Shown here: piece by piece, positions 17,643 through 27,379 of the stretch
How the letters are laid out: the number at the start of each line of letters is the position of its first letter
Numbering within the stretch: the first letter of the stretch is position 1
Source of the DNA: Candidatus Gastranaerophilales bacterium
GTDB taxonomy: Bacteria > Cyanobacteriota > Vampirovibrionia > Gastranaerophilales > Gastranaerophilaceae
Direction: 5' to 3'
NCBI GenBank assembly: GCA_944324385.1
Contig: CALUWD010000007.1
Location: 1-64,000 of the forward strand
DNA: 64,000 nt
Program-made: the position numbers and the translations under genes
The notes under the pieces: model-generated
Told to the model about the DNA's origin: nothing
Database searches by the model: none
Seen by the model: the letters and a program-made list of their open reading frames with translations, nothing else

Positions 17643-18697
17643 TTTTCCTCTGTGTTTACATTTACGTTTGTTTGAAAATTTTCTTTAAATTTCATTTTTT
17701 CTTCATACTCTTTAACTTCCTCTAGTGCGTCAGGCAGCACTTCTTTAAAGAGTTTTACAAGTGCAGGGTCAAATTGCGTTCCCGCTTTTTCTTCTATTAT
17801 TTTTACTGCTTCATCTGAACTTAATCCAGCCCTGTATGCCCTATCTGATACCATAGAATCGTAAGCATCAGCTACTGCTATAACCCTTGAGCCAAGTGGA
17901 ATTTCATCACCTTTAAGTCCGTAAGGATATCCATTTCCATCAAAATATTCGTGGTGATATTTAATTATTTCAATAACATCATAAAGTTGTTTAATGTCTT
18001 CAAGAATTTTAACCGAGTGGTGTACGTGTTTTTTAATTTCTTCAAATTCTTCCTGAGTAAGTTTTTGAGATTTATTTAAAATATCCTCTGCAACGCCAAT
18101 CATACCTATATCGTGCAAAAGTCCTGCAAGTTCAATCCTGCTTTTTTCAGCGTTACTTATGTGTAGTCTTTCAGCCATTTTAAGCGAGTAAAAAGTTACA
18201 CGTCTGCTTCTGCCTAATGTAAAAGAATCCTTTGCATCGAGTGCTTCAATGATTGCTTTAATTGTACCAGAGAAAAGTTCTTTTAAATCTTTTATAAGAT
18301 TTTCATTGTCAACTTTTAATTGGTGGTACTCTAGCCCTGCTTCAACTATGTGTATAAGCTCATCAGGGTTAAAAGGTTTTTTAATGTAGCGATAAATTTT
18401 AGCGTAGTTAATCGCGTCAATTAATATTTTAACGTCAGAATATGCTGTAACAAGTAATCTTGTTGTATTTGGACATACTTCATAAGTTCTTTTTAAAAAT
18501 TCAACCCCATCCATTTGAGGCATTTTATGGTCTGATAAAATGCAGTTAAACTCTTGATTTTTAAGTATTTCAAGGGCTTCAACAGCGCTTGTTGCTTTTG
18601 TTATATTGTATTTGCCTCTTAGTGTTCTGTACAAAAGTGCTAAATTATCAGGCTCATCATCAACAATTAATATTTTATACTGTTTTTCTTCTTCCAT
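17639..18697 (-). CDS. Response regulator with HD-GYP c-di-GMP phosphodiesterase domain (RpfG-like)
   Basis: 352 residues. The receiver domain (about 5-120) has the acidic pair IVDDEPD, phospho-acceptor Asp56 in LSDHKMPQMDG, and the lysine in KKPFNPDE. The HD-GYP domain (about 160-335) carries LLHDIGMIGV, HHSVKIL, HHEYFDGNGYP and VIAVADAYDSM, so all signature residues are present. Members hydrolyse c-di-GMP. The histidine kinase ends 3 nt upstream and is the obvious partner. With the PilZ gene in the same run it forms a local c-di-GMP module. Confidence 0.93.
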   Translation of the reverse strand: MEEEKQYKILIVDDEPDNLALLYRTLRGKYNITKATSAVEALEILKNQEFNCILSDHKMPQMDGVEFLKRTYEVCPNTTRLLVTAYSDVKILIDAINYAKIYRYIKKPFNPDELIHIVEAGLEYHQLKVDNENLIKDLKELFSGTIKAIIEALDAKDSFTLGRSRRVTFYSLKMAERLHISNAEKSRIELAGLLHDIGMIGVAEDILNKSQKLTQEEFEEIKKHVHHSVKILEDIKQLYDVIEIIKYHHEYFDGNGYPYGLKGDEIPLGSRVIAVADAYDSMVSDRAYRAGLSSDEAVKIIEEKAGTQFDPALVKLFKEVLPDALEEVKEYEEKMKFKENFQTNVNVNTEEK

Positions 18698-18700
18698 TTA

Positions 18701-20335
18701 TCAACACTCCTGAGTATCTTCAATATTTTCTTCGTTTTGATTTTTATAGTTTATTGGTAATTTTATTGTAAAAGTTGTTCCTTTGCCAACTTCTGAGTCA
18801 ACTAAAATTTCGCCGTTATGATTTTTGATAACACGATAAGTAATTGACATGCCAAGCCCTGTACCTTGTCCTACAGGTTTTGTTGTAAAGAACGGTTCAA
18901 AAACTTTTCTTAAATCTTCTTTTTTAATACCTTCGCCTGTGTCAGAGAATTTAATTACAACATTTTCGCCCTCTTGTTTTACACTTATGGTAACAGTTCC
19001 TTCGCCTTTGATTGCGTATTGCGCGTTGTCTAAAATGTTCATAAATACTTGATTTAACTGTCCGCCAAAAGCTTCTATTTTAGGCACATTTGGTTCATAG
19101 TCTTTTATAACGGTTATTCTGTTTTTGTATTTGTTATTTAAAATATTTAAAGTGGTATCTATTTCTTTTGGAATATTAAATTGGGTAAGTACCATCTCCT
19201 CCATTCTTGAGAAATTTTTAAGGTCAAGGACAATATTTTTTGTGCGCTCTGTTCCTTCAATACAGCTTTTTATAAGGTCTTTTACATCATCTCTTATAAA
19301 ATCTATGTCAATATCGGTTTTTATTTTGCTGATTTTTTTCATTTCATCTTCAGGGATTGAGTTTTCATTTGCAATGTATAGGTCGATTAATGAGAACATG
19401 TCTTTAACATATTTATCTAAAATCATAATGTTTCCATGGATGAAATTAACAGGGTTGTTTATTTCATGGGCAATACCTGCAACTAATTCACCTAATGAGC
19501 GCATTTTTTCAGAATGCACCATCATAGCTTGGGTTTCTTTAATTTCTTGATTTGCTCTCTCAAGAGCTAAAGTTCTCTCTTGAACTTTTAATTCAAGCGA
19601 GTCATATAAATCATGGAGTTGAAAAGCCATATAATTATATGCATCAACAAGTTCGTTAATTTCAGCAAAATTGGACTCTTTCAATCTAAAATCAAAATTT
19701 CCGTTTGCAAATTCTTTAACCCCTTTTGTAAGTTCGTTTAATGGGTTTAAGATAATTTGTGAAATTATTGCGCTTGCAAAAATACCAATTAATAAAAATA
19801 GTGTTAGAAATATTTTCACATTTTCAAGTAATGAATTTAAGTATGTGGAGGCGATTCTTTGAACAGGCATACCCATGTATAGTGTGTAATCGCGAGTGCT
19901 TGAGCTGGTTTCAGTAATTTCTCGGTTTTGGTATTTTAAAAATAAATCCCTTTTGGCTTCTTGAGCACTTTTGCCTATAATCTGTGGAGAACTTGAGAAA
20001 AACACTTTATCTGTTTTGGTGTCTACCGCATATATGTAGGCTACCATATCTCTACCTTTAAGACTTTGTATTATTTCTGATATTTTGCCTGTATCATTTG
20101 CCTTAAATGCGTCGTCAAAGCTTTCTCTTAAAAGTGAAGAAAGAGAGTAGTTAAATGTGCTTAATTTTGTATTATATTCTATTGCAAGATATTTTATATG
20201 ATTTAAAACATAACTCATTATTATGATTATGATGCCTGCTATTAAAATACCTGTCATAAAAGCAAGATAAGTTCCGAGACGCTTTTTGTTGCTCTTGTGT
20301 TTTAAATTTTTTAGTTTTTCTATAATTTTACTCAT
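18701..20335 (-). CDS. Membrane sensor histidine kinase
   Basis: About 544 residues. Two transmembrane segments (about 22-44 and 170-192) bracket a periplasmic sensor region. A HAMP linker (LNPLNELTKGVKEFANG) and a coiled coil lead to the phospho-histidine in LVAGIAHEINNP. The ATPase domain has the N box (NILDNAQYAI), G1 DTGEGI and G2 GTGLGMSITYRV. I chose ATG at 20335, one base after the upstream stop; a more upstream start at 20404 would overlap the neighbour by 68 nt. It probably phosphorylates the HD-GYP regulator that follows. The signal is unknown. Confidence 0.9.
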   Translation of the reverse strand: MSKIIEKLKNLKHKSNKKRLGTYLAFMTGILIAGIIIIIMSYVLNHIKYLAIEYNTKLSTFNYSLSSLLRESFDDAFKANDTGKISEIIQSLKGRDMVAYIYAVDTKTDKVFFSSSPQIIGKSAQEAKRDLFLKYQNREITETSSSTRDYTLYMGMPVQRIASTYLNSLLENVKIFLTLFLLIGIFASAIISQIILNPLNELTKGVKEFANGNFDFRLKESNFAEINELVDAYNYMAFQLHDLYDSLELKVQERTLALERANQEIKETQAMMVHSEKMRSLGELVAGIAHEINNPVNFIHGNIMILDKYVKDMFSLIDLYIANENSIPEDEMKKISKIKTDIDIDFIRDDVKDLIKSCIEGTERTKNIVLDLKNFSRMEEMVLTQFNIPKEIDTTLNILNNKYKNRITVIKDYEPNVPKIEAFGGQLNQVFMNILDNAQYAIKGEGTVTISVKQEGENVVIKFSDTGEGIKKEDLRKVFEPFFTTKPVGQGTGLGMSITYRVIKNHNGEILVDSEVGKGTTFTIKLPINYKNQNEENIEDTQEC

Positions 20336-20336
20336 C

Positions 20337-20705
20337 TTACTCGCTTTCTTCTTCGCTATTTTCTTCAAACATGCTTTGTAATGCTTCTTCGTCATTAGGA
20401 GCATCAGAAGCGAACATACTCTGTATTTTGTAGGGGTTGTCTATGGTTGGCTTAACAGGCTTTTTCTTTTTTTGAAATGGGTGAAAATCTTCCCCTTCGT
20501 CAAAAATTTTGCCAATTACAAAACCTATAAAACCCATAGAAAGAGAAGCTGGGAAAACAATAGAGAGCATAAAAAGTATGCTGTAGTAATCCATAGAGAA
20601 ATGATTTAGTAAACTTAATGCGCCAAATGCAAGTAAGGAGGATGAAGCAAAAAGCGCGCTTAAATTTTTTTGATAGGAAATCTTTTCTTCTGCTTTATCT
20701 TCCAT
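20337..20705 (-). CDS. Small membrane protein, unknown function
   Basis: 122 residues with two hydrophobic segments (about 17-35 and 42-66) and a cytoplasmic C-terminal tail that turns strongly acidic. KIQSMFASDAPNDEEALQS and a second SMFEEN look like a short internal repeat. It overlaps the PilZ gene by 11 nt and ends one base before the kinase, so it sits inside the flagellar/c-di-GMP run. No family recognised. Confidence 0.65.
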   Translation of the reverse strand: MEDKAEEKISYQKNLSALFASSSLLAFGALSLLNHFSMDYYSILFMLSIVFPASLSMGFIGFVIGKIFDEGEDFHPFQKKKKPVKPTIDNPYKIQSMFASDAPNDEEALQSMFEENSEEESE

Positions 20706-21315
20706 TTTCTTTGTTTTCTGTTTCCATTAATACTTTAAATGAATATTGAACAAGTGCAATTCTGTCTATATTTGAAATTTCTTTGTAGCAACCTGAAATT
20801 GCGTATTTTGTTTGACCGTTATGTCCTTGTTCTTCAATTCTTATAGGATGTATTGTGCAATTGATTGTTAAATTATTAATTAAATTTATTTTTGCGCTGT
20901 AGTCTTTTGTTGCCTCAAGAGGCTTTTTAGTGATGAGTTTTATACCACCTGCTGAGATGTCTTCAACAGATATGATATTGTCGTTTTCACCTTCTATATC
21001 TATTGTTCCCATAAATTTTACACGTGAATATTCTCTGCGCTGAATATTGTTGTAGTTATCAGGAATAGCAATTTTTAAGTTCTCGTTGTTGCACTCAAGT
21101 ATTTTTGTTTCAAAAAATATTAAACCGTCATCACCTGAACCGAAAATCTCAACAGTTGAATTTTTTTGGTAGTCTTTTAACTCCTCGGGTGTAACTTTTG
21201 TAAGCACTATTTCAAAATCATTTTCATTTATGTTTTTAACTTCAAAAATAGTGGCGCTTTCAAAATTTTGGGGTATTATTCTGTAATCATGACCCTTTTT
21301 TATAATTTCACGCAT
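20695..21315 (-). CDS. PilZ domain c-di-GMP receptor (YcgR-like)
   Basis: 206 residues. An N-terminal beta domain resembling YcgR-N/PilZN (about 1-88) precedes the PilZ domain, which has the two c-di-GMP motifs: RREYSR (RxxxR) and DISAGG (DxSxxG). YcgR proteins brake the flagellar motor when c-di-GMP binds. The position directly after flhA, 15 nt downstream, supports a motility role. Both binding motifs are intact. Confidence 0.88.
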   Translation of the reverse strand: MREIIKKGHDYRIIPQNFESATIFEVKNINENDFEIVLTKVTPEELKDYQKNSTVEIFGSGDDGLIFFETKILECNNENLKIAIPDNYNNIQRREYSRVKFMGTIDIEGENDNIISVEDISAGGIKLITKKPLEATKDYSAKINLINNLTINCTIHPIRIEEQGHNGQTKYAISGCYKEISNIDRIALVQYSFKVLMETENKENGR

Positions 21316-21330
21316 AATTTTTCCTCATTT

Positions 21331-23433
21331 TCATACGGCCGATATTTTTAAATCCGTTCTTATTGTTCCTATGGATTTTGCTTTTGTGTTGTTTGTTACT
21401 TCATTATATGACATTATAACAATTTGTGGGTAAGTTCTCTCGATTAATCTTCTAAAAATCAACCTTATGGGCGATGAGCATAAAATGACAGGGCGGTTTC
21501 CTGTTTGCTGAACTGCTTTTGTAAATTCATAATTTAAGCTATCCATAAGCTTTTTAACAAAATCAGGATTTAGCGTTAAGCTTTCGCCATCAGGGTTTAC
21601 CCCTTGTGCTATTTGATGTTCGACGTCTTGAGAAAGTGTAATTGCAAGCAATTCACCAGTATCTGCCAGATTTTGCTTGCAAATATTTCTAGCTAATGCC
21701 TGTCTGCAATATTCTGTTAGAGCATTATGATTTTTATTTGTCCTTGCTTGCAAGCTCATTGTTTCAAGAATTGTTTTTAAATCTCTAATTGAAACGCACT
21801 CTTTTAGCAGGTTTTGAATAATTTGTTGAACGTCAGCGGTTGAAATTTCTTTCATCAGGTCATTAACGTACTCATCAGACACCTCTTTTTTAAGATTATC
21901 AATAAGTTGTTGAACATCAGCTCTTGTAATAATTTCACTTGCATTTTTTCTTATGATTTCTGTTAAGTGAGTTGAAATAACCGCTGACGGGCTTACAACG
22001 GTGTAACCTACAGTTTCAGCGTATTCTTTATCTTTTTCTTCAATCCAAATAGCAGGAAGTTTAAAAGCGGGCTCAATTGTGTTGATACCTTTAATATTGG
22101 GGTCTTCCGCTCCACCCATAGAGTTCATTGCAAGGGAGCGCTCAGGATAAACTTCGCCCGATTCTATTGAAACACCTTTTAATTTTACCTGATAAGTGTT
22201 TGGCGGCAGTTGTAAATTGTCCCGAACACGAATTGAAGGCAGCACAATACCAAGGTCAAGCGCACTTTGACGCCTTATTTGAGCTATTCTATCCAATAAG
22301 TCGCCACCTTTTTCAGGGTCTAGCAGACTTACAAGTCTGTAGCCTATTTCAATTTCAAGTGTTTCAACATTTAAAAGCTCAAGCACACTTTCGCGAGTTG
22401 CTTTTTTGCGTTTTTTGCCGAGTTTTTGAGCTTTTTTAGCGTCTTCTTGAGCCTTTAAGTCCTCAATTTCTTTTTTCTGAATTTCTTTGTGTTTATTCCA
22501 GCCATACCAGCCTGAAGCTGCCGAAACTAAAAGAAACGGAATTGTAGGCATACCAGGGATTATTCCCATAAAGAATAAAAGCCCCGATACAATAAATAAT
22601 ACTTTTGGGTTTGAAAACATTTCAAGCCCGATATCTTCACTTAATGAGCGGTCTGAACCTGATGCGCGGCTTATAATTAAACCTGTTGCGGTTGAAATAA
22701 TAAGAGCCGGAATTTGAGATACAAGACCATCACCTACTGTTAAAATGGTATATGTTGAAAGCGCAGTTGCAGGCGCCATTTTAAGCTGCAATATACCAAT
22801 AATTAAGCCGCCTACTATATTTATAACCGTAATTATAATACCGGCTGTGGCATCGCCCTTGACAAATTTTGAAGCACCGTCCATGGTACCGTAGAAATCT
22901 GCTTCTCGCTCAAGTTTTTTACGTCTTAGTTTTGCCTCTTTTTCATCAATCAAGCCCGAGTTTAAATCGGCATCAATTGAGAGCTGTTTGCCGGGCATTG
23001 AATCCAAAGTAAACCTTGCGGATACTTCAGCAACCCTGCCGGCACCGCCTGTAATTACCATAAAGTTGATAATTACAAGAATGACAAATATTACAAAACC
23101 GACAACGTAATTGCCGCCTATTACGAATTGCCCGAAAGATTCAATAACGCTACCTGCGTTAGCCTCAAGTAAAATTAATCGGGTAGAAGTTACGTTTAAC
23201 CCCAGCCTGAATAGTGTTGCAACAAGTAGTATTGTTGGAAAAGATGAATAATCAAGAGGCTCTTTTGTGTATAAACACACAAGAAGTATTAAAACGGAAA
23301 GTGAAATATTTATTGTAAGTAAAAGGTCAAGTAATTGCGGTGGCATTGGTATAACCATCATAAGGACTACGACGACCAAACCTATTGCAAAAACTATATC
23401 GTTATTTTTAAGTAATAGTGCCAGTTTATTCAA
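21331..23433 (-). CDS. flhA: Flagellar export gate protein FlhA
   Basis: 700 residues, normal length. The N-terminal half has about eight membrane segments with the family block RVAEVSARFTLDSMPGKQ and IDADLNSGLIDEKEAKLRR; the C-terminal half is the cytoplasmic nonameric ring (RPVILCSSPIRLIFRRLIER). It is the proton-driven export gate of the flagellar type III system. TTG start with GGGAGAG ahead. Lies 22 nt after flhB. Confidence 0.98.
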   Translation of the reverse strand: MNKLALLLKNNDIVFAIGLVVVVLMMVIPMPPQLLDLLLTINISLSVLILLVCLYTKEPLDYSSFPTILLVATLFRLGLNVTSTRLILLEANAGSVIESFGQFVIGGNYVVGFVIFVILVIINFMVITGGAGRVAEVSARFTLDSMPGKQLSIDADLNSGLIDEKEAKLRRKKLEREADFYGTMDGASKFVKGDATAGIIITVINIVGGLIIGILQLKMAPATALSTYTILTVGDGLVSQIPALIISTATGLIISRASGSDRSLSEDIGLEMFSNPKVLFIVSGLLFFMGIIPGMPTIPFLLVSAASGWYGWNKHKEIQKKEIEDLKAQEDAKKAQKLGKKRKKATRESVLELLNVETLEIEIGYRLVSLLDPEKGGDLLDRIAQIRRQSALDLGIVLPSIRVRDNLQLPPNTYQVKLKGVSIESGEVYPERSLAMNSMGGAEDPNIKGINTIEPAFKLPAIWIEEKDKEYAETVGYTVVSPSAVISTHLTEIIRKNASEIITRADVQQLIDNLKKEVSDEYVNDLMKEISTADVQQIIQNLLKECVSIRDLKTILETMSLQARTNKNHNALTEYCRQALARNICKQNLADTGELLAITLSQDVEHQIAQGVNPDGESLTLNPDFVKKLMDSLNYEFTKAVQQTGNRPVILCSSPIRLIFRRLIERTYPQIVIMSYNEVTNNTKAKSIGTIRTDLKISAV

Positions 23434-23455
23434 CTGTTACGCTCTCTCCCGCTTT

Positions 23456-24526
23456 TTACTTCCCTTTTGCCGAGTAGACAAATCTTAGAACTTCAGCTAC
23501 AGCCACATACAGTTCTTGTGGTATTATACCACCAATTGGTACTAATTTGTATAAACTTTGTGCAAGTGGCTTGTTTTCTACTATTGGAATATTATTATTT
23601 TTTGCAATCTCTCTTATTTTAAAAGCAAGAAAATCGACACCTTTTGCTAAAACCTGTGGTACAGGTGTATTTTGGGGGTCGTATTTAATTGCAACTGCAT
23701 AGTGCGTTGGGTTTACAACAACAACATCTGCTTGTTTTACCGATGACATCATTTTTTGCTGCATAATTTGCATTTGAAAAGCGCGAACTTTACTTTTAAT
23801 TTTAGGGTCTCCTTCTAAGTTTTTCCATTCGTCTTTTACTTCTTGTTTTGTCATCTTTATGGATTTTTCATACTGGTAATCCTGAAATTTTTTGTCAATA
23901 ATGCCAACTATTAAAAGGATTATACATATATTTACAATAAGTTCCATAATAACAGAACCTACAACTACAAAACTTGTATTTACATCCATTCCAATTGTTG
24001 CGAAAAGGTCGCCTTTTCTTTTATTTATTACATTAAACCCTACAAGCCCCACTGCAGTTAGTTTTGCGAGTGATTTTACAAGCTCCATCATGGTTTTTGG
24101 TTCAAAAAAATTAAATTTTTTCAGGAGCATTTTTATCATATTCCCCGGCATTAACTTGTCAAAATTAGGTTTTAGCGCCTCTTTTGCAAACAGTGCGCCT
24201 GTTTGCAACCTTAAAATTAGTGCTGCGCCAATAGATAAAAGAAAAAGAAAAGGTATAAGAATCTCTCCTGTCACTTTTGCATACGGCACAAAAATCCCAA
24301 TAGGATTGGATTCATTAATATCTTTAGGGTTAAGGTGAGTAAAAGTTTGATATAAAATATTTTGAATTTTTTGCAACATTGACGATGAGAGCATATACAT
24401 AAGTCCAACGCCCAAAGTCAGCATAAGTGAGGATGTAAAATCCTGACTTTTTGCAATATTTCCTTTTTCTCTTTCTTTCTCTCGCCGCTTGGGGGTGGCG
24501 CTTTCTGTTCTTTCTTCGTTAGCCAT
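23456..24526 (-). CDS. flhB: Flagellar export switch protein FlhB
   Basis: 356 residues. Four transmembrane helices precede the cytoplasmic domain with the autocleavage site NPTHYAVAI (cleavage between Asn and Pro). The N-terminus ERTESATPKRREKEREKG is typical. It switches export from rod/hook to filament substrates. A TATAAT lies 7 nt before the ATG in the 24-nt gap after fliR, so an internal promoter is possible. Confidence 0.98.
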   Translation of the reverse strand: MANEERTESATPKRREKEREKGNIAKSQDFTSSLMLTLGVGLMYMLSSSMLQKIQNILYQTFTHLNPKDINESNPIGIFVPYAKVTGEILIPFLFLLSIGAALILRLQTGALFAKEALKPNFDKLMPGNMIKMLLKKFNFFEPKTMMELVKSLAKLTAVGLVGFNVINKRKGDLFATIGMDVNTSFVVVGSVIMELIVNICIILLIVGIIDKKFQDYQYEKSIKMTKQEVKDEWKNLEGDPKIKSKVRAFQMQIMQQKMMSSVKQADVVVVNPTHYAVAIKYDPQNTPVPQVLAKGVDFLAFKIREIAKNNNIPIVENKPLAQSLYKLVPIGGIIPQELYVAVAEVLRFVYSAKGK

Positions 24527-24550
24527 ACTTTATATTATAAACTTTTCTTT

Positions 24551-25342
24551 CTATGTAAACAAATGCAAAATTCCCTGTAAATACTGAGCCATTACATCCA
24601 TTAAATATGTAATCGAACCTCTTAAGAATACAAGTATTAAAATAAGTCCTAAAAATACTTTAAAAGGTAGCGATACCATAAAAATGTTCATCTGTGGCAT
24701 AACTTTGTTCATCATGCCAAGTAGAATATCGCACACTAAAAGCACTGAAAAAATAGGCATTGCAAGTCCAAAAGCTATTTGAAACATTTGGCCTGCAAGT
24801 GTCATTGTGCCCTCAATTACACCTGCATTAAATACACCCTCAAAACCAACAGGCATGGCAAAAAAGCTTTTATAAATTGCGGCAAAAAGATATTCATAAG
24901 CCCCTATTCCAATAAAAACAAGGGTAGCAAGGTAAGTGTATAGGCTTGACATAATTGTTGAACTCTCCCCTGAAACAGGGTCAAGTACATTTGCCATTGA
25001 TAAGCCCATTTGAATACTTATAAGCTCGCCAACCATTGAAACGCCTGCAAATAAAAGGTTTGCAATAAAGCCGATTGCAAAACCAATGCAAAATTCAATT
25101 GCTATTAAAACTGCAAATTCAGGCATGGAATGTGGCATAATAAAATGAGCTTTTGCGCTTAAAATAGGGTATAAAATAAAGGAAATCAAAGCGCAAAACC
25201 ATATTTTAACTTGCTCTGGCATTTGAAATGTAGAGAAAAACGGTGCTGTTGCAAAAAGCCCGGACATCCTTGTAAACACAAGCATATATACTACAATATT
25301 TTTTGGTGAAAAAAGTGTTAAAAGGCTCGGTGCATCAGGCAT
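24551..25342 (-). CDS. fliR: Flagellar export channel protein FliR
   Basis: 263 residues, about six membrane segments; RMSGLFATAPFF near the N-terminus and QMGLSMANVLDPVSGESS in the middle are the family signature. Part of the FliP5Q4R1 export pore. Shine-Dalgarno GAGG precedes the ATG; fliQ ends 8 nt upstream. Confidence 0.97.
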   Translation of the reverse strand: MPDAPSLLTLFSPKNIVVYMLVFTRMSGLFATAPFFSTFQMPEQVKIWFCALISFILYPILSAKAHFIMPHSMPEFAVLIAIEFCIGFAIGFIANLLFAGVSMVGELISIQMGLSMANVLDPVSGESSTIMSSLYTYLATLVFIGIGAYEYLFAAIYKSFFAMPVGFEGVFNAGVIEGTMTLAGQMFQIAFGLAMPIFSVLLVCDILLGMMNKVMPQMNIFMVSLPFKVFLGLILILVFLRGSITYLMDVMAQYLQGILHLFT

Positions 25343-25350
25343 TTTTTACC

Positions 25351-25620
25351 TCACCCGATAAAAGTTCTTATGTAATCAAAAAGCTCGTTTGTCCTTGATA
25401 CAAAAATATTTAACATCCAAGGCATGCAGACAATAAGAGCTAAAATACAAGCGAAAATTTTAGGTACAAAAGTAAGCGTAGACTCTTGAATTTGAGTTAC
25501 TGATTGTACAATACTTATTAAAAGCCCTACTACAATTGATGTTATTAAAACAGGTGCGCACATTTCCATTGTAAGCACAAGGACTTTTTGAAAAATAGTT
25601 AAAAATACTTCTTCTTCCAT
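25351..25620 (-). CDS. fliQ: Flagellar export channel protein FliQ
   Basis: 89 residues with two transmembrane helices; VGLLISIVQSVTQIQESTL and FVPKI are family hallmarks. Forms the export pore with FliP and FliR. Strong Shine-Dalgarno AAGGAG. Confidence 0.97.
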   Translation of the reverse strand: MEEEVFLTIFQKVLVLTMEMCAPVLITSIVVGLLISIVQSVTQIQESTLTFVPKIFACILALIVCMPWMLNIFVSRTNELFDYIRTFIG

Positions 25621-25630
25621 TTTTTTCTCC

Positions 25631-26395
25631 TTATGTCACAAAGCCTTCAATAAGCGATTTTGTAATTAAATACCAGCCATCTACCATAACAAACATAACA
25701 AGCTTGAATGGCATAGCAATTGTTGTTGGTGGTAAAAATAACATACCCATTGAAACAAGAATACTTGCCACAACTATATCTATTACAAGGAATGGTAAAA
25801 ATATTATAAAACCTATTTTAAATGCTGTTTTTAGTTCTGAAAGTACAAAAGCAGGAATTAAAACATAAGTCGGAACGGAATCAGGATTTTTAAATTTCGG
25901 TAATTTTGCAAGATTCCTGAACAATTCAAGCTCTTTATCATGAGTTTGTTTAAACATAAAAACTCTAAGCGGTTTAATGGCATTATCAAGAGCCGCTTGC
26001 TGGGTTATTTGGTTTTTTATGTATGGCTGGTAAGCTGTTTCATTGATTTTAGACAAAGTCGGCGACATTACAAAAAATGTTAAAATCAACGCAAGCCCTA
26101 TGATAACTTGTGAAGGAGGTAAGCTTGTTGTGCCTATTGCTTGTCGCGCAAGTGTCAGGACTATTACAATCCTTACAAAAGCTGTTGTCATAATAATTAT
26201 ACTGGGCGCAAGCGTTAAAATGGTTAAAAGTATTAAAACCTGAACACCTTGGGTAAATTCTTGCGGAGTGTTTGCCCCTTGCATACCAATATTAATATTT
26301 GGAAATGCAATTGCAGCAAAACTTTGCGTGTTTGTCATTACAAAAAGACAAAAAGCCCCTAATAATCTTATGAAATTTTTAAAACCTCTCCCCAT
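25631..26395 (-). CDS. fliP: Flagellar export channel protein FliP
   Basis: 254 residues with a cleavable signal sequence, as is usual for FliP. Signature regions: TAFVRIVIVLTLARQAIG, SQVIIGLALILTFFVMSP and DIVVASILVSMGM. Five FliP subunits form most of the export channel. It starts only 15 nt after the accA stop, so flagellar export genes are probably read through from the accDA promoter. Confidence 0.97.
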   Translation of the reverse strand: MGRGFKNFIRLLGAFCLFVMTNTQSFAAIAFPNINIGMQGANTPQEFTQGVQVLILLTILTLAPSIIIMTTAFVRIVIVLTLARQAIGTTSLPPSQVIIGLALILTFFVMSPTLSKINETAYQPYIKNQITQQAALDNAIKPLRVFMFKQTHDKELELFRNLAKLPKFKNPDSVPTYVLIPAFVLSELKTAFKIGFIIFLPFLVIDIVVASILVSMGMLFLPPTTIAMPFKLVMFVMVDGWYLITKSLIEGFVT

Positions 26396-26410
26396 AAACT
26401 TCTTTCTTTT

Positions 26411-27361
26411 TTATTGTGCAAAAACTCCCATACGTCTGAATTTATTGTATCTGTCGTCCTTAAGTTCTTGCGGAGTCATATTTTTGTACTCATCAAGCGC
26501 ATTTAATAATGATTTTTTAAGTTCATTAGCCATTGCCTCAGGGTCATAGTGTGCGCCGCCTGTGGGTTCTTTTATAACTTCATCCACTATGCCGTATTTT
26601 AAAAGGTCTTTTCCTGTAATTTTAAGAGCGTTAGCAGCTTCACGTGCCATATTTGCATCTCTCCAAAGAATTGAAGCGCAGCCTTCAGGTGAAATTACGG
26701 TATAGTAAGCATGTTCAAGTATCATAACTTTATTTGCAACAGCTAAGCCTAGTGCTCCGCCCGAACAGCCTTCCCCTGTAATTACAGCTATAACAGGTAC
26801 TTCAAGTTTTGCCATTTCTTTTAAATTTTCAGCAATTGCAATACCTTGCCCTGTTTGTTCTGCTTGCATCCCGGGATATGCGCCCATAGTATCGACAAGT
26901 GTGATAATTGGTAAATTAAATTTTGAGGCATGTTCAAAAAGCCTTAGAGCCTTTCTGTAACCTTGAGGTTGAGGCATGCCGAAATTATACTCAAGGTTTT
27001 CTTTTGTAGTTTTACCTTTTTGCGTACCTATTAGCATAACTGCCCTGCCGTCAATTTCAGCTACACCGCCAATTATTGCTCTATCATCGCATCCTGCTCT
27101 ATCTCCGTGCAGTTCAATAAAGTCTTCGCACATAAAATGAACGTAATCAAAGAAATTAGGTCTTTGTGGATGACGTGCTATTTGTAATTTTTGATACGGT
27201 TCTAAACTGTCGTAGAGTTCTTTTTTATATTCTTCGGTTTGGTTTTCAAGCTTTTTAATTTCGTCGTTGTAGTCCATATTTGTATCCACGCTCAGTTTTT
27301 TTAATTCTTCTATTTTTTCCTGCATTTTATAAATGGGTTTTTCAAATTCCAGTATTTGCAT
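26411..27361 (-). CDS. accA: Acetyl-CoA carboxylase carboxyltransferase subunit alpha
   Basis: 316 residues, normal length. FFDYVHFMCEDFIELHGDR, QKGKTTKENLEYNFGMPQPQ and GEGCSGGALGLAVANKV are typical. With AccD it transfers the carboxyl group from carboxybiotin to acetyl-CoA to give malonyl-CoA. Shine-Dalgarno AAGGAC; 18 nt after accD. Confidence 0.97.
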   Translation of the reverse strand: MQILEFEKPIYKMQEKIEELKKLSVDTNMDYNDEIKKLENQTEEYKKELYDSLEPYQKLQIARHPQRPNFFDYVHFMCEDFIELHGDRAGCDDRAIIGGVAEIDGRAVMLIGTQKGKTTKENLEYNFGMPQPQGYRKALRLFEHASKFNLPIITLVDTMGAYPGMQAEQTGQGIAIAENLKEMAKLEVPVIAVITGEGCSGGALGLAVANKVMILEHAYYTVISPEGCASILWRDANMAREAANALKITGKDLLKYGIVDEVIKEPTGGAHYDPEAMANELKKSLLNALDEYKNMTPQELKDDRYNKFRRMGVFAQ

Positions 27362-27379
27362 TGTTTTGTCCTTTTAATT

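Noticed and set aside
20336-20404. Longer N-terminus of the histidine kinase
   Set aside because: It would overlap the preceding gene by 68 nt; the ATG at 20335 follows its stop by one base.
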